From Azadirachta indica (lineage: Eukaryota; Streptophyta; Magnoliopsida; Sapindales; Meliaceae), in NCBI GenBank assembly GCA_022749755.1, contig CM040451.1:11421871-11485870 (forward strand): 64,000 bases of DNA, given 5' to 3'. Within the stretch, counting starts at the first letter, position 1. Each line of letters opens with the position of its first letter. Positions 52,597-64,000 of this stretch are shown one piece after another. Below the pieces are notes generated by a model. The model was given only the letters and a program-made list of their open reading frames with translations, was not told the DNA's origin and did no database searches. The position numbers and the translations under genes were made by a program.

Positions 52597-53973
52597 ATGG
52601 CTAAACGTTTGCTTCTTGTTCACCTTTCACTTCTCCTTCTCAGCTGCTTCACTGTCTATGGTGATGACCAAGACATTGTGAGCTTCGTTGCTCTCCCACC
52701 TCACTATCATCATGCTGTCACCCCAGCAGCTGCACCAAGCCCCCACCACCACCACCAAAGCCACCCTCCCACTGCTGCACCCGCTCACGCTCCCACTCAC
52801 CACCACCACAGTCAACCACCGGCCCACGCGCCGATTCATACTCCCACCCACGCTCCAACTCATGCTCCCACACATGCTCCAAGTCATGCGCCGCTTCACC
52901 CACCACACGTTGCTCCTACTCTACCACCCAGCCCTCATTTCCCAAGGAGCTTGGTTGAAGTTCAAGGCGTTGTTTATTGCAAGTCTTGCAAATATGCCGG
53001 AGCTGACACCCTCTTAGGAGCTACCCCTGTTCTAAGTCAGTCCAAGATCAAACCTTTCTTACTTCTAATTCTTCATTATTTCATATATATTTCATATGCT
53101 CAAGCTCATTGATGAAATACCCATTTTTTCTTGCTCCTTAGAAGTACGTTTAGCTCTTGTCTTTTTATCTAACTTGGGAGATGTTGATTGCATTTGCCTG
53201 TACATTATTACGGCTTGCATGTATTATGTATATACATAGTAAATGTCATGGATGCATGCTGGGTGCAAATGTTGAATGAGGAGAGCAGAGGAAGAAGGCC
53301 ATCTTCTTTCTTTTTCCTTTTATCCTTCTTTCTCTTTGTTTTAGGTGCATGTAAGTACAGCAGCAGACATGGTTATCATGGCACTCTAAGCAGAAGCACA
53401 GCTTGCCTTTTCTTTTTCATATGCTTGTATCATCAATGACTTACTGACTCTGACTCTCTCCCCTGTGTTTTTCAACACGAAAACAGAAGAAAAAAAAAGT
53501 TTTAAATTTTGAAATAGGTTCCTTTTTTTTTAATCATCGATTTGCTTGTACGGGGCCCTCTCTCTTGGCTAAAACAAATTTGCTTTACCCATTTTCAAGC
53601 AATAAGACTAAAGACTATTGACTACTCTTTACACACTGAGTTGCTGACAGACGAACAACTTTTGTTTTTGGCAGATGCAACTGTAAAATTGCAGTGCAAC
53701 AACACTAAGTATGCGATTACTGTTCAGAAGCAAACGGACAAGAATGGCTACTTCCTGCTCCGAGCACCAAAGACAATCACCAACTACGGTGCTCACAAGT
53801 GCAAGGTTTTCTTGGTCTCATCTCCATCGGCTGCTTGCCAAAAACCATCCACTCTCCACGGTGGAGCCACCGGCGCTATCTTAAGGCCAGAGAAACTCAA
53901 AGCAGGGAATCCTCCAGTTGCTCTCTTCACAGTTGGACCTTTGGCCTTTGAACCCAAATGTCCCCGCCATTAA
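52597..53973 (+). CDS. AGP31: His/Pro-rich arabinogalactan protein with PAC domain (AGP31-like), 245 residues
   Basis: Secreted cell-wall glycoprotein of the non-classical AGP30/AGP31 type. Exon 1 (52597-53035) and exon 2 (53675-53973) join through an AGTCAG-type donor and GCAG acceptor, phase 1, creating Asn in VLNATVKLQC. Signal peptide 1-22 (MAKRLLLVHLSLLLLSCFTV) is followed by a region of about residues 35-115 made of Pro, His, Ala and Thr, with HHHH runs and repeated THAP/SHAP units. That region is suited to hydroxyproline O-glycosylation and metal or pectin binding. The C-terminal PAC (Ole e 1-like) domain has six Cys in YCKSCKYAG, LQCNN, HKCKV, AACQKP and PKCPRH, the usual pattern. AGP31 binds galactans and pectin in walls. 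VQ4-like and RALF genes follow, as in Arabidopsis. Confidence 0.92.
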
Positions 53974-56900
53974 TCAAGTAATTAATTAATTAATTAGTGA
54001 ATGTGTTCATTTGAGTTAAAACTACTGTGTCTGCATTTTCTTTAAATCTACGATGTTAATCATCAATGGGGTGGTGTTGTAATGAGAGTCTGTTGTTGCT
54101 ACTCTTTAGTACTGTGTTGCACTGTTGCTTTTATTGGTTGATATTAATAAAATTATAGTAAAATAGTTTAATAAGCAACATATTATATCTTTCCCTCCTT
54201 TGTTTAATTACCATAAATGCAATCCTACTACATATATATGATGTATCAAAAGACATGGTAAATAATAATTCAAATATAGTTTAATTTGATAATATTTGAA
54301 TTCCTGTTTTATGCTTCTCAAGTTTAGAAATAATTAATTACCAATCAAATAATTTAAAAAAAAAAAAAAAGGAAATAGTTGCTTGAGTTAGGTTTAAATT
54401 CACGGAATGTATGTGCACCATCACTATATCTTCATATAAAGTATTTTTCTGGTAGCACCGACATGAAATAAGAAATGGGTTGGTATTCAGGTTTTTTTTT
54501 TTTTTTTTTTTTTATGTAAAAGATTTTGAATAGAAAGGAGAATTTCAGAACAAAATACACTTCATATATTGTCAAATAAATTTTGCTTAATGAAAATTTA
54601 ATCCGTCATAACCAAATTTAATTAAGAAAAAGAAAAGGGGATCATGCAGTTAATAAGCTGAACAAAATTATGAAGTGGTCTGCCTTGTGGCAGACATTGC
54701 ATTGTAACCCCTTTTTATGGGATACTGTAGAATTAAAGTCCTTGGTATTTGTTTAATTGGTCCCTTCGTTTTAAACTAAATTTTTTTTTATTTCCTTTTT
54801 GAAAGACAACCAATTATTTATTTAATTGAGATAATAATTTTTGTGGCGCATTGGTCGTAGAAAATCTAATATGTGGTCCTCACTAGATTACATGTGACAA
54901 TAATAATAATAATAATAATAAATAATCATGATATATTCAGATATACCCGGTTCAATCATGGGTTTGGGTACAGAATCATCACATCACAAGATTTTATTAA
55001 TCGAATATATATATCGTCATTGCTTTCTTACACCCAAATTTTTTTTTTTTCCGGATACAGTACAGTTAAAATTTTTTGTAATAATTTATTCAATTTATTT
55101 GCTCATATAAAAAAATTATTAAAAAAATAACCACCTAAATTTATATGAAAATTTATAACACTTTTAGCTTTGTTTTTAAATTTAAGTTTACCTTACTTAA
55201 TTATTAACACATATTAAAATTAATATATAAGGTCAGCAATAATTAATTAATTTTTAACTTTTATTGATATATTGGAGTTAAAATACAAATTCCAGAGTAA
55301 AAATATTACCGTTTTCTAGAATTTAGTAGGAAGAAATTAATATTGGATTCAAAACATTGACAGCTAGAATTAGCTCACAAATCGATAAAAATGATCGTTA
55401 TTGGGACTACTTCAATTATAAACATTTCACTTAGTTGAATACATTTTAGAGATTTGGTGAAATTTTTTAACTTACAACTATTAATTGATTAATTAAAACC
55501 AGTACTTTCTGGAATAATGTTTAGACAAAATTTCTATTGTAACAACGTATGGCAATTAGTATGCGAGTGGGAGTGGAAGTTGGTGCGGGTGTGGGGCCCA
55601 TGAGTTCACATGATGAATGATGGTGATGGGGTCACCCATGTCGATTAATAATCATCATCATAACGGCTTTTATGCGATGTACAGTACATCACATCACATC
55701 ATGTCATGATCTCCATCCATGCACATGCATGCATATCATTATTCGTCTTTTTCTGTAACGGTCCAAATGTAAGAATAAGTTTGAATTCCAGGGTCCACTA
55801 TTCCATTATGGCGGTTATATTAGGACAAAAGTGAGCCGTTGATTTGTAGTTTTCTGTTGCACGCGGCTGCTTGCAACACCTTCTGTCCCTCTTTTTTGTT
55901 AAAATTTTTTCTTTTGGATGAATTTGAAAATATTTAAGATGTGGAACGTTATTATTACATCTCTTGTCTTTATTACGATCTATGAGGAATGTCCGTCAGA
56001 TTATTCATTTCAGATAAGAATCCGAAGATATTAATGGGTTAATGCCCTCAAACAAATTTTTAATATTCATTAATTTACCACAAATTATTGACAACCGCGC
56101 ACTTAAATTTTTAATCCATAATATTTGTATTAAAATTAAAAAAAAAATTACGTACTACAAGTAGCAAGTATTATATACAAACAAATATTACTATATATTC
56201 AATAAATGATAAAATAAATCATTAATCATCTGTCATATTAATTATGATCAAAAGTTTTATATTCAACAAAATATATTAATTTTTCCACAAATGAAACATG
56301 ACTCCTATGATTTACGAATACTTATTGTCAGTGCATTCATTTATCTTTTTAACTTTTTTGGGCTTTATCCTAATTATTGTCAAGAGCCCTCTGCTTTTCC
56401 TAATGAGAATGGGAACAGGCATCGTCGGAATTTAGAGTAGACTGATCCTAAAAACACACCACTACCATTCTAAATACACCACTTGAACAGTTAAGAGCAC
56501 ACATTTAGGTTTGCGGACATTAGGATTGAGGTTCGGTCTACAAACTAAACAAAATTGAATGCGAATTGGGCCAAGGCCCATACTGTTTGTTAGTGCCGAA
56601 AGCATTGGATAAGAAACCCAACTCAGTTCTATGGCAGGAGTTAAAATCAGAGCGCTGCGTCAAGGCATCCAGTGCTGTAAACGTGCCTCGTAGGGTGCAT
56701 CAAGCATTATCCAATTCATAAATGACACAATATGGAATAACAGTAAGTAGTAATGAGTAATCATTTTTATGACAACACCTTACAGCAGTTTCCTTGTAGG
56801 TGGAGTGCTTTCGCTACCAGCTATTACTTCCTTGGTGGTCCCTTTTGTTTTTTTAACAGCATTAATTTTGCTTTCAGGATATACAAATACAATGCATATG

Positions 56901-59413
56901 TATAAGAACCGGGTTCACTTTTGTTCTTTATTGTTTTCTCTGTTGCAATGTGCAACAGCAGCAGCAGCTTAGGATACTTGCAGCAGCAATAGTAATAATA
57001 AAGTATCAACTTCAATGTAGGCATCATTACGTTTCACCTGCGAAACGTTTCTGTCAATCACATCTCTCATCATCTCCCAAAACTCAATGGGAAACAGAGA
57101 TTACACCCTCCCATCTCAAGAACAGATACTCTTTTTGAGTTTTGTTTAATATGGTTTAATCGCATTGAAATGGGTTTAGTAACAAATAGTGTTTATTATT
57201 AGTATTCAACGCTGAAGTAAGGACGAAATATCAATTGTAACCCCATGTAATTTTATAATATATAACGCCCCACTATATTTTTATAATGGTGATAGGTCAA
57301 CACCCTATGTATGCATATATCACTTAGAATACTCCATTAGGCTTATGTTTTAAAAAAACACCTCTAATAAAAAAATAATAATTCATTTTAAAACAACTTA
57401 TTATTAACCTCTCACGAGTACGACAATAACTTTTTTATTTTCCAATAATTTTCACAAATTAAAATATATTACAAAAAATTCTTAAGAAAAAATAATATCT
57501 TTTGTAATAGAATTTGATGAATGATTTTTCGAGTAAATGTTTACATAATTTTTTTTTATGTTTGCAAAATGATTCTTTAAAATTATAAGCTACTATTAAT
57601 ATGAACACATTTGAGTCAAATATTTGGGAGTTTTTTTTTTTTTAATATTTCGGATACAAATCTCTTCTTTTTGTTTGTGGGCCTGGAATGAGTTACAGTT
57701 ACAGATCAAAAAGGTTAATTTTCGATGATTTCATCATATGTGAAATTACGAAAATCTTCTTGACAAATATTTCACAATCAAATTATCTCTTGCTAAATAA
57801 TCTTTTTTCTAATTGCTTTAAACACGATTAAAATATTTAAATAATTAGTGTTTATCTAATAATTTACTTAATAATTTTGAAAATTAGTGAAAAATACAAG
57901 GACAGCAAACAGACTTTTAAAAGACAAACTACTACAAACTTGATACATTGATTAAGGTACAAGTCAATTCCAAAAAGCAAGAGGGGTCAAGAGGTTTGGT
58001 TCTCACCGTATCAATTTCAAGAAGGATATTAGTTTAATTTGTAGTAGGATAGGATACCGTGTAATTATTAAAATAATAATAATAAATAAATAACTAGAGG
58101 CGTGGACAAGGGGAAGATTATTAGGGTTGATGGACCATCGGACCTACAAAGGGCAACAAATTAGAGATTATCCACAAAAAGTGAGGGGCAATGTTGATAT
58201 TAAAAAGTAATGATAATTAATAATAACAATCAATAATGATGATGATAATAATGAATATGAAAAAGGGTAAATAAAGGAAAGGCGTTGGACTTGGACATGG
58301 GAAGCAACTAAGTCACAAGATAATAAAATAATAGTAATAATAATATTATTATATTAAAATTAAATTAATTGATTCATTAGGAGATAAAATGAATGAGTTG
58401 GTTCAGATTAAATGTATACGAAACAAACAAGTTATGAGATGAAATTATTAAGAATTTTAAGTACCTTGCCGTAGTCAGACTCGATGCTAGCGCAAGTCAA
58501 TGCCTAATATTGATTGCTTTTTTGACGATTTCTTTTTTATTTAATATTCTCTCTCTCTCTCTCTTCATAGTTTATAGTTCAATGCTGAATAGTAAGTTCA
58601 TAGTCACAGCCAAGTGGCCCCACCCTTTTTGTCTGAAATTTCACACATCTCCAATGCCATGTTACCAGTTGGACTTCTTCTTAAATCATTGCCACTCTCC
58701 TCCTACGCGCGTGTCAAACCTAGACTGCGTTTGGCATTTTTTAAAAAATAATAATAATAATAATAATAAAGCATTTCTAATGAAAAAAAGTACATTTTGT
58801 AACAGTAACTCAACGTTCCTCTACATTTTGAGTATGTGCTTCAGAAAGAAGAAATTTACTTTATATCTATATAATATTAAAAAAATCACGTTTTCTAATA
58901 TTTAAGAACACATAACTAACAAAGAAAGAAAGTAACATTTCTTTCATAAAAGTTATGTATTATTGAATAATGTGTAAATTCAAAAATTTATTAAAACAAT
59001 GTAATTTGTGATTTTATTAAAAATAAACATTTATACGATGAAACAGTCAGTTTGAGACTATTTTTCGAAAACGCTTTGTCGTATTGTATGTACTATTTGC
59101 AAAGTGTGGGTGTACGTTGGACAGAAGGATGCAGCGGGAGTCTCTCTGTATTCAGCAATCATTTCAAAGTGTGGGTGTGGAACACGCATAAAACAAGAGC
59201 GTGAGAATTGAAACGCAATAAAAAGAGCCCAAAAGTCACCCTACCCTACCAAAACATTTCTTACCAAACCAAACAAAGAAAGTAACAAAACTCTCTGCTT
59301 TCATCTAATCTCAATTCTATTCTATTATATTCTCTCATCTCATCAAATCAAAGAGACTCTTCCGCCTCTCCTCCCCTTTCCTCCTCCGTCACCCTCTGCA
59401 ACCAGAAAACGGA
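53974..59413. other. Large intergenic region between AGP31-like and VQ4-like genes
   Basis: About 5.4 kb. It contains T-runs (54490-54512), (TAA)n runs near 54899-54921 and 58748-58768, a region of TGA/TAA-type triplets at 58200-58350, a short less AT-rich stretch with GGGCCAAGGCCCA near 56569-56581 and further GC-rich words to 56705, and a pyrimidine-rich leader before the VQ gene (59340-59400). No credible coding frame is seen. Confidence 0.45.
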
Positions 59414-60148
59414 ATGGAAGCCTCACCTAGGCATCAAGAAAATCTCAACCCATCTCTCCTCCCTTCTCCCAAAAGCTACAGCCCCAACAGCAGCACCAGC
59501 AGCAGCAACAGTAGCACCAACAACAACAACCTCCCTTCAACGCCCAAACCCATTACCAGATCCGAGTCTGCAAACCCCTATCCCACTACTTTCGTTCAGG
59601 CAGACACTTCCTCCTTCAAACAAGTCGTTCAGATGCTTACCGGATCCTCTGAAACCGCCAAACTTGCTTCCAAACCCAATTCACAGCCTGACTCGAATCC
59701 CAAAACCCATAACATCCCTCCCATCAAATCTATTCCTAAAAAGCAACAGCAATCCGGGTTCAAACTCTACGAAAGGAGAAACTCGCTTAAAAATCTCAAG
59801 ATCAACCCGCTTAACCCGAATCCGTTTATATCATCCGGGTTTTCGCCCAGAAAACCCGAGATTCTCTCCCCTAGTATACTTGATTTCCCCTCTCTGGTGC
59901 TCAGTCCAGTCACTCCTTTAATACCCGACCCCTTTGACCGATCCGTACATGCAAATCATACTAACTTCAACAATGGCTGTATGCAAGGGAATAAAGATAA
60001 TTTGAATACAGAAGCTGAAGAGAAGGCGATTAAAGAAAAGGGATTTTATTTACACCCATCACCGTCAACTACGCCGCGAGATGCAGAGCCACGATTGTTG
60101 CCGCTTTTTCCTGTGACTTCGCCTAGAGTTTCAGGTTCTAATTCTTAA
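59414..60148 (+). CDS. VQ4: VQ motif-containing protein, VQ4-like (244 residues)
   Basis: Intronless gene for a plant VQ protein, a class that binds WRKY transcription factors and is often phosphorylated by MPK3/MPK6. The VQ motif FKQVVQMLTG is at residues 68-77, preceded by PTTFVQADTSS as in Arabidopsis VQ4 (At1g28280, from memory). The N-terminus is rich in Ser, Asn and Pro. Conserved later blocks are FKLYERRNSLKNLKI, FSPRKPEILSPSILDFPSLVLSPVTPLIPDPFDR and HPSPSTTPRDAEPRLLPLFPVTSPR. Many Ser-Pro and Thr-Pro pairs are possible MAP kinase sites. Length is normal for VQ4. It lies between AGP31-like and RALF genes, matching Arabidopsis order. Confidence 0.94.
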   Translation: MEASPRHQENLNPSLLPSPKSYSPNSSTSSSNSSTNNNNLPSTPKPITRSESANPYPTTFVQADTSSFKQVVQMLTGSSETAKLASKPNSQPDSNPKTHNIPPIKSIPKKQQQSGFKLYERRNSLKNLKINPLNPNPFISSGFSPRKPEILSPSILDFPSLVLSPVTPLIPDPFDRSVHANHTNFNNGCMQGNKDNLNTEAEEKAIKEKGFYLHPSPSTTPRDAEPRLLPLFPVTSPRVSGSNS

Positions 60149-63100
60149 ATTACTGAGAGCTTTTTTTTTTGTTTTATTTATTTTTTTTTTGTGTAAGATT
60201 TTTATGTATTGTTCGTAACGAGAAGAGGGAGAAAAATAAATTTGTAATGTTGGATATTTGGAGAAATGAGAAAATCCTTGCTTCAATTGTATAACTTTTT
60301 ATGTTTTTTCCACTGTATTATTTCTTGTTCATATGTTTATATGATGAAATATATGTTACTTCTTGGAGGGTGAAGAGTAAACAAAAAATTGATTTTGATT
60401 CTCTTATAGCAAAGGTTCAGCTAAACTGCTCACATCATTTGAGTAGAGAATTGGATTCAATTTACATGGAAAATTAATTTACTGGGATGAAAAATGCGAA
60501 GAGCATGCCAATTCAAAGAGTATCAAGGTTTTTCTTTTTTTTTTGTTGTGGTTAATCAGAGTTGCTGTCAAATTTCAAGCTTTTTGCTTTTGTGGATCAG
60601 CCTGAATTGTCATGGAGAATGGGTAACTTTTTTTCTTTTTTCTTCTTTTTTCTCTGAAAATTGGAGGACGAGGAACTTTTTTTTTTTTTTAATTGCTCAA
60701 TGAATGCAAAGATGAATGATTGTGATCCGATTCAGTTGCATTACTTTTAGACATTAATAAAAACTTTGTAAGTAGTGCAGAGATATGGTAATGGGAAATG
60801 GGAAAAGTTTTGTTTGTACCAAATGGCCAAAAAAATAAAAGCAACGTTGGGCAAGCTGTCAAACATAGTGTAGATAAATGGGCAAGGAATCTTGACTCTT
60901 TTGTTTTGTTTTTTCTTTAGTGAATGAAAAAGATGCCAACTGAGGTAGGAATTTCTATGTGCACTCCTTCTGATTATGATTTCCACTTATTTCTACCACC
61001 ACACCATGCCTTCTTTGATTCTATAGATCTACCATCATGATTCATAATAGAACAGAAAATTCGCCATTAGATATGTGTTGGGTCCCATGCAATCTTACTC
61101 TTTTATGCCAAATTTAATAATCTCAAGCTTTGCTTAAGCAGGGTGTTTTAGTGTTGATATGATGAATCAAAGGACTTTGATGGCTAATTTTGGTAGAGTG
61201 AAAGAGATTTAAGATTTTAATTTCGGTGAAGAAGGACCCCACTTGTGTAAGAACCGTGTAAAGAAAGAGAAAGGGAATGACCCAAAGAGAGTAGAAAGTC
61301 AGTGGGTGCTTTAAATGCAAAAACTTTGAATAGGTGTAAAAATAAAATGTATAAACGCAAGTTGTGGCTCTTCTCCGTTTGAATCAAACACTTAAAATCA
61401 CTGTTTGAGTCTTCCTTTTTTGACTCAAAAGATACCCAACAATGAGTGATTAGAGACATGAGAAAGTGCAGATGGGAAGTAGTGGGACTTCGTGATGATG
61501 AAAGGTTGGAAAAGTTTGAAGAAAATTTTGATGAAGAGATTGGAAAAGCCAGAAAACATGGTGCAAAATTGACCTCTAAGTGTTTTTTTTTTTTTTTTTT
61601 TATTTTTTATTTTTTTATTTGTTACAAATGTTTTGGGCTTTTTCGTCATCTCGTTGTTTTGGTCTACAGAGTTTTATGCATGCTTGCTAAAGTTGGTGGG
61701 TCATTAATTGAAAATTTTGAAACTTCCATGTGCTTTGTTTTGAGACCGCTCTTTCATTGCCAATCATAAGGTCTTCTCCTTCCTTCTTCATCATCTTCGC
61801 TCGCTTGTCAATTTACAAAATACATCTTTTAACGCGTTTTCTGCTGATAATGAAATGTAATTTTATGTATCAAACAGTGTTATGGCTGGAACACTAAAGC
61901 TGAAGTCAAGCCTGACAATTTTGACAATTTGTAGAAACTTTGTTTTCAATTGAAGTTGCCTGGAAGTTTCTGAGTATTTAAGTATTGAGAAAAGCAAACA
62001 TCATGGTGGAGAATGATGCTTGATGGAAAGGCAAAGGCAAAAACAAAAACAAAACGCATCTCACTACTTTAAAGAATGCTATTTTCCAATTGATACTTGC
62101 AATAACATAATCTATTCAGCAATTATCTGTCATCTAATAAACTAGAGTCTGGCTGTAACTAGGAATCCAAGGGGGAAAGGGAAGCAGAAACAAAATATTT
62201 AACCTGTGAAGGTATATTGATGCCTCGATTTCTGTGAATTGTTGACACGTGATTGATGTTAAGTCGCATATCATGATCTTGTGAGAAACAATGACAATTG
62301 GAAAATAAAAAGAGTGGCATAAAGAATCTCTCCCTTTCAAAGAGAACAATAACGTTTTCAAAAGCAATTCGTTTAGAAATTAGAAAAAGGGCAAAAAAAA
62401 GAAAAAATCAAAGAGGGGTTATAATGGTACCCTAGTTCACAAACAAATCTTGTAAAATAAGAACGTGTAAAACAGGGACAACACTGTTCATACTGCATAG
62501 GTTAGCATTCGTTCATCACTGATGGATGAAGAAGACAATAGCAAGATAAGACCTAAAGCAATAGAATAACATGATTGATTTTTCATTTTTGGGCTATTGC
62601 GGTTGAGACAGTCTGAATTATTGACCGACATTATTACTTTCAGTGCAACTCTTGCTCTGGTATTTTAGAACAACTTGGGCCGCAGGAAAGTTAGAACCAA
62701 ATTGTGCAACTGTTTAGTGTAGCAGTGGTCCTTCAAATTCATCATTTTCTTTTGTTTTTTATTGCACATTAAAAACAAAAACAAGGATGAACATTTGTTT
62801 AAATAAATTATTCTTACATTAATTACATAATTACAATACACACAAGCATGATTCTTAACAACATTAAGAAGCAGAACAACAAGTGCAATTACAAAAATAA
62901 TCCACTGGGGATAAAACGATCGAAAACATGAGAATTATTTTAAAAAATAAAAATAAAAATAAAAATAAACAGAAAATAATAAATCATTTAATGATATTGA
63001 AAAGGCAGGAGGAAATTAAATATATAAATATATATATATATATATGTTTTTAAAAAATTAAAAAAAAAAAAAAAAAAAAAAAAGAGCAAAATGACCCAAG

Positions 63101-63195
63101 TTTTCCATAGTATTTATATAGATAACTATGGCAACATCTTATTATGTTTCTCTCTTTTTTTTTCTGTTAACTTTTACGATAAGTGACTAGGCCGT
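60149..63195. other. Intergenic region between convergent VQ4-like and RALF genes
   Basis: This region receives the 3' flanks of both convergent genes. T-runs lie at about 60160-60190, 60673-60689 and 61582-61617, an (AT)n tract near 63027-63043, and poly(A) near 63060-63083. The open frame at 61446-61769 starts with a charged stretch but runs into a poly-T artefact (FFFFFF) and is not accepted. No RNA gene is recognised. Confidence 0.45.
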
Positions 63196-63510
63196 TCAAC
63201 CGGTCCACCTCTGGCAGTTGGTAATGGCGCTGCAACCACGTTGGTAAGGATTAGCCTGACCTCCGCCGTTGCAGTTGTAGTAAGAACTGCCACGTTGGTT
63301 GCATGGAACAGAGTTTCCCCTCAGGGCTCCGTAGCTAATGAATCCTCCTGCATTAAGCTGACGACGGCTGACCTCCGTCGGCATCAACATCTCATTGTCG
63401 TCCTCCACGTGGCCCATGCTGGTTAGGCGGCCCCAGTTGGAATTATCAAAGGCGGTTGCCGCCATCAGCAGGGACAGGAGGACGAAGATGGAACAGAGCT
63501 TTGAACCCAT
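63196..63510 (-). CDS. RALF: RALF peptide precursor (104 residues)
   Basis: Secreted rapid alkalinisation factor; such peptides signal through CrRLK1L receptors (FERONIA/ANXUR type) and bind LRX wall proteins. Single exon. Signal peptide 1-20 (MGSKLCSIFVLLSLLMAATA), acidic propeptide to about 48, dibasic S1P-type site RRQL at 49-52, then a mature peptide with FISYGALRGN (the YISY receptor-contact motif with Phe first), four Cys (70, 80, 93, 99) and ANPYQRGCSAIT. Cys pairing is expected as C70-C80 and C93-C99. The mature part has only four Arg after the RR site and no Lys, fewer than most RALFs. Position next to VQ4-like and AGP31-like genes matches Arabidopsis RALF4 (At1g28270), but the motif reads more like RALF1/RALF33. 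The ATG at 63510 starts a normal signal peptide. Confidence 0.93.
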   Translation of the reverse strand: MGSKLCSIFVLLSLLMAATAFDNSNWGRLTSMGHVEDDNEMLMPTEVSRRQLNAGGFISYGALRGNSVPCNQRGSSYYNCNGGGQANPYQRGCSAITNCQRWTG

Positions 63511-64000
63511 TATTGTCTTGTTTTACGTTAAAGAATTGGTAATAACTAAAAACAATGAATGGTTTTGTTAAAAGAGAGATGTTTTGAATTTAGTTCTCGA
63601 AGATGTTGCCTTTTTAAAAGTTCTAACCCTTCCTGATAAAAGGAGAGGGGAATTAGGAAAAGTATTACAGATTAAGGTGGATAGTGAGCTAGAATTTTTC
63701 TGCAGATAAAAAAAGTATTCCTGTGGTTGTTAATTTACCAAACCCTCACGAAACTTAAGGTTTGCCCGCTTCTCCATCCTTAATTTTCTCCAACTCCTCT
63801 TCTTCTTCTTCTTCTTCTTCTTGTTTTTGTTCTTCTCTAACAACAAAGTCTGTATTTTTCGTGGATGGAAATCAAAGCTTCTCTAACTGAAAATACATAT
63901 CACTAATTGGTATGTGCGAGCAACAAAAGTTTGTTTTTTTTTTTTTTTTAAATAAAATAATAATTTAGTCGAGATTCATCCGGATGGTGGATTGGATTTT
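63511..64000. other. Promoter side of the RALF gene
   Basis: About 490 bases upstream of the minus-strand RALF gene, running to the window edge. It includes a (CTT)n run near 63799-63823 and a T-run near 63933-63949. TTTTTAAAAG near 63612 might serve as a TATA-like element on the minus strand. No gene is seen. Confidence 0.4.

Noticed and set aside
52627..52908. Minus-strand open frames opposite the AGP31-like gene
   Set aside because: Shadows of the CAC/CCA-rich coding repeat.
61446..61769. Charged open frame (+) of 107 codons
   Set aside because: Runs through a poly-T tract into poly-Phe, and no splice sites rescue a protein-like continuation.
1..64000. Known plant microRNA precursors, snRNAs, organelle DNA insertions and CRISPR arrays
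   Set aside because: I scanned by eye for familiar mature miRNA words, U6-like starts, plastid/mitochondrial genes and spaced repeats and found none; a proper search could still find divergent ones.

Overview
The window is nuclear DNA from a flowering plant, almost certainly a eudicot. Short spliced genes sit in very AT-rich, microsatellite-rich intergenic DNA. Introns have GT..AG borders, and a plant-type tRNA-Phe and plant-only families (L-type lectin kinase, VQ, RALF, PAC-domain arabinogalactan protein, DUF506, DUF616) are present. The species cannot be named from the sequence alone.

Layout. 0.3-1.7 kb (-): mitochondrial ribosomal protein bL21m, whose 3' end lies off the left edge. 2.3-4.9 kb (-): a five-exon reading frame assembled by hand that I do not recognise; all its splice phases fit. 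5.7-6.1 kb (-): small four-helix membrane protein (DUF7865-like). 8.2-13.1 kb (-): nine-exon MUCI70-like DUF616 Golgi glycosyltransferase. 18.8-20.9 kb (+): intronless L-type lectin receptor kinase, clade VII. 21.25 kb (+): tRNA-Phe(GAA). 26.8-27.7 kb (+): DUF506 protein. 31.1-34.0 kb (+): Raf-like protein kinase with an uORF-rich leader. 40.3-41.1 kb (+): bHLH162-like transcription factor. 45.0-46.8 kb (+): translation factor eIF3d, interrupted by an apparent one-base frameshift. 52.6-54.0 kb (+): His/Pro-rich AGP31-like wall protein. 59.4-60.1 kb (+): VQ4-like protein. 63.2-63.5 kb (-): RALF peptide precursor.

The genes do not form a pathway, but neighbourhoods look conserved. bHLH162 and eIF3d are neighbours in Arabidopsis (At4g20970/At4g20980, from memory). 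So are RALF4, VQ4 and AGP31 (At1g28270/80/90), with MUCI70 at At1g28240. Several are linked to the cell wall and its signalling (MUCI70, AGP31, RALF).

The most notable points are the eIF3d frameshift, the unrecognised five-exon gene, two inverted-repeat non-autonomous transposon-like elements just upstream of eIF3d, and a RALF peptide with unusually few basic residues. I found no CRISPR array, operon, organelle insertion or autonomous transposon coding region.
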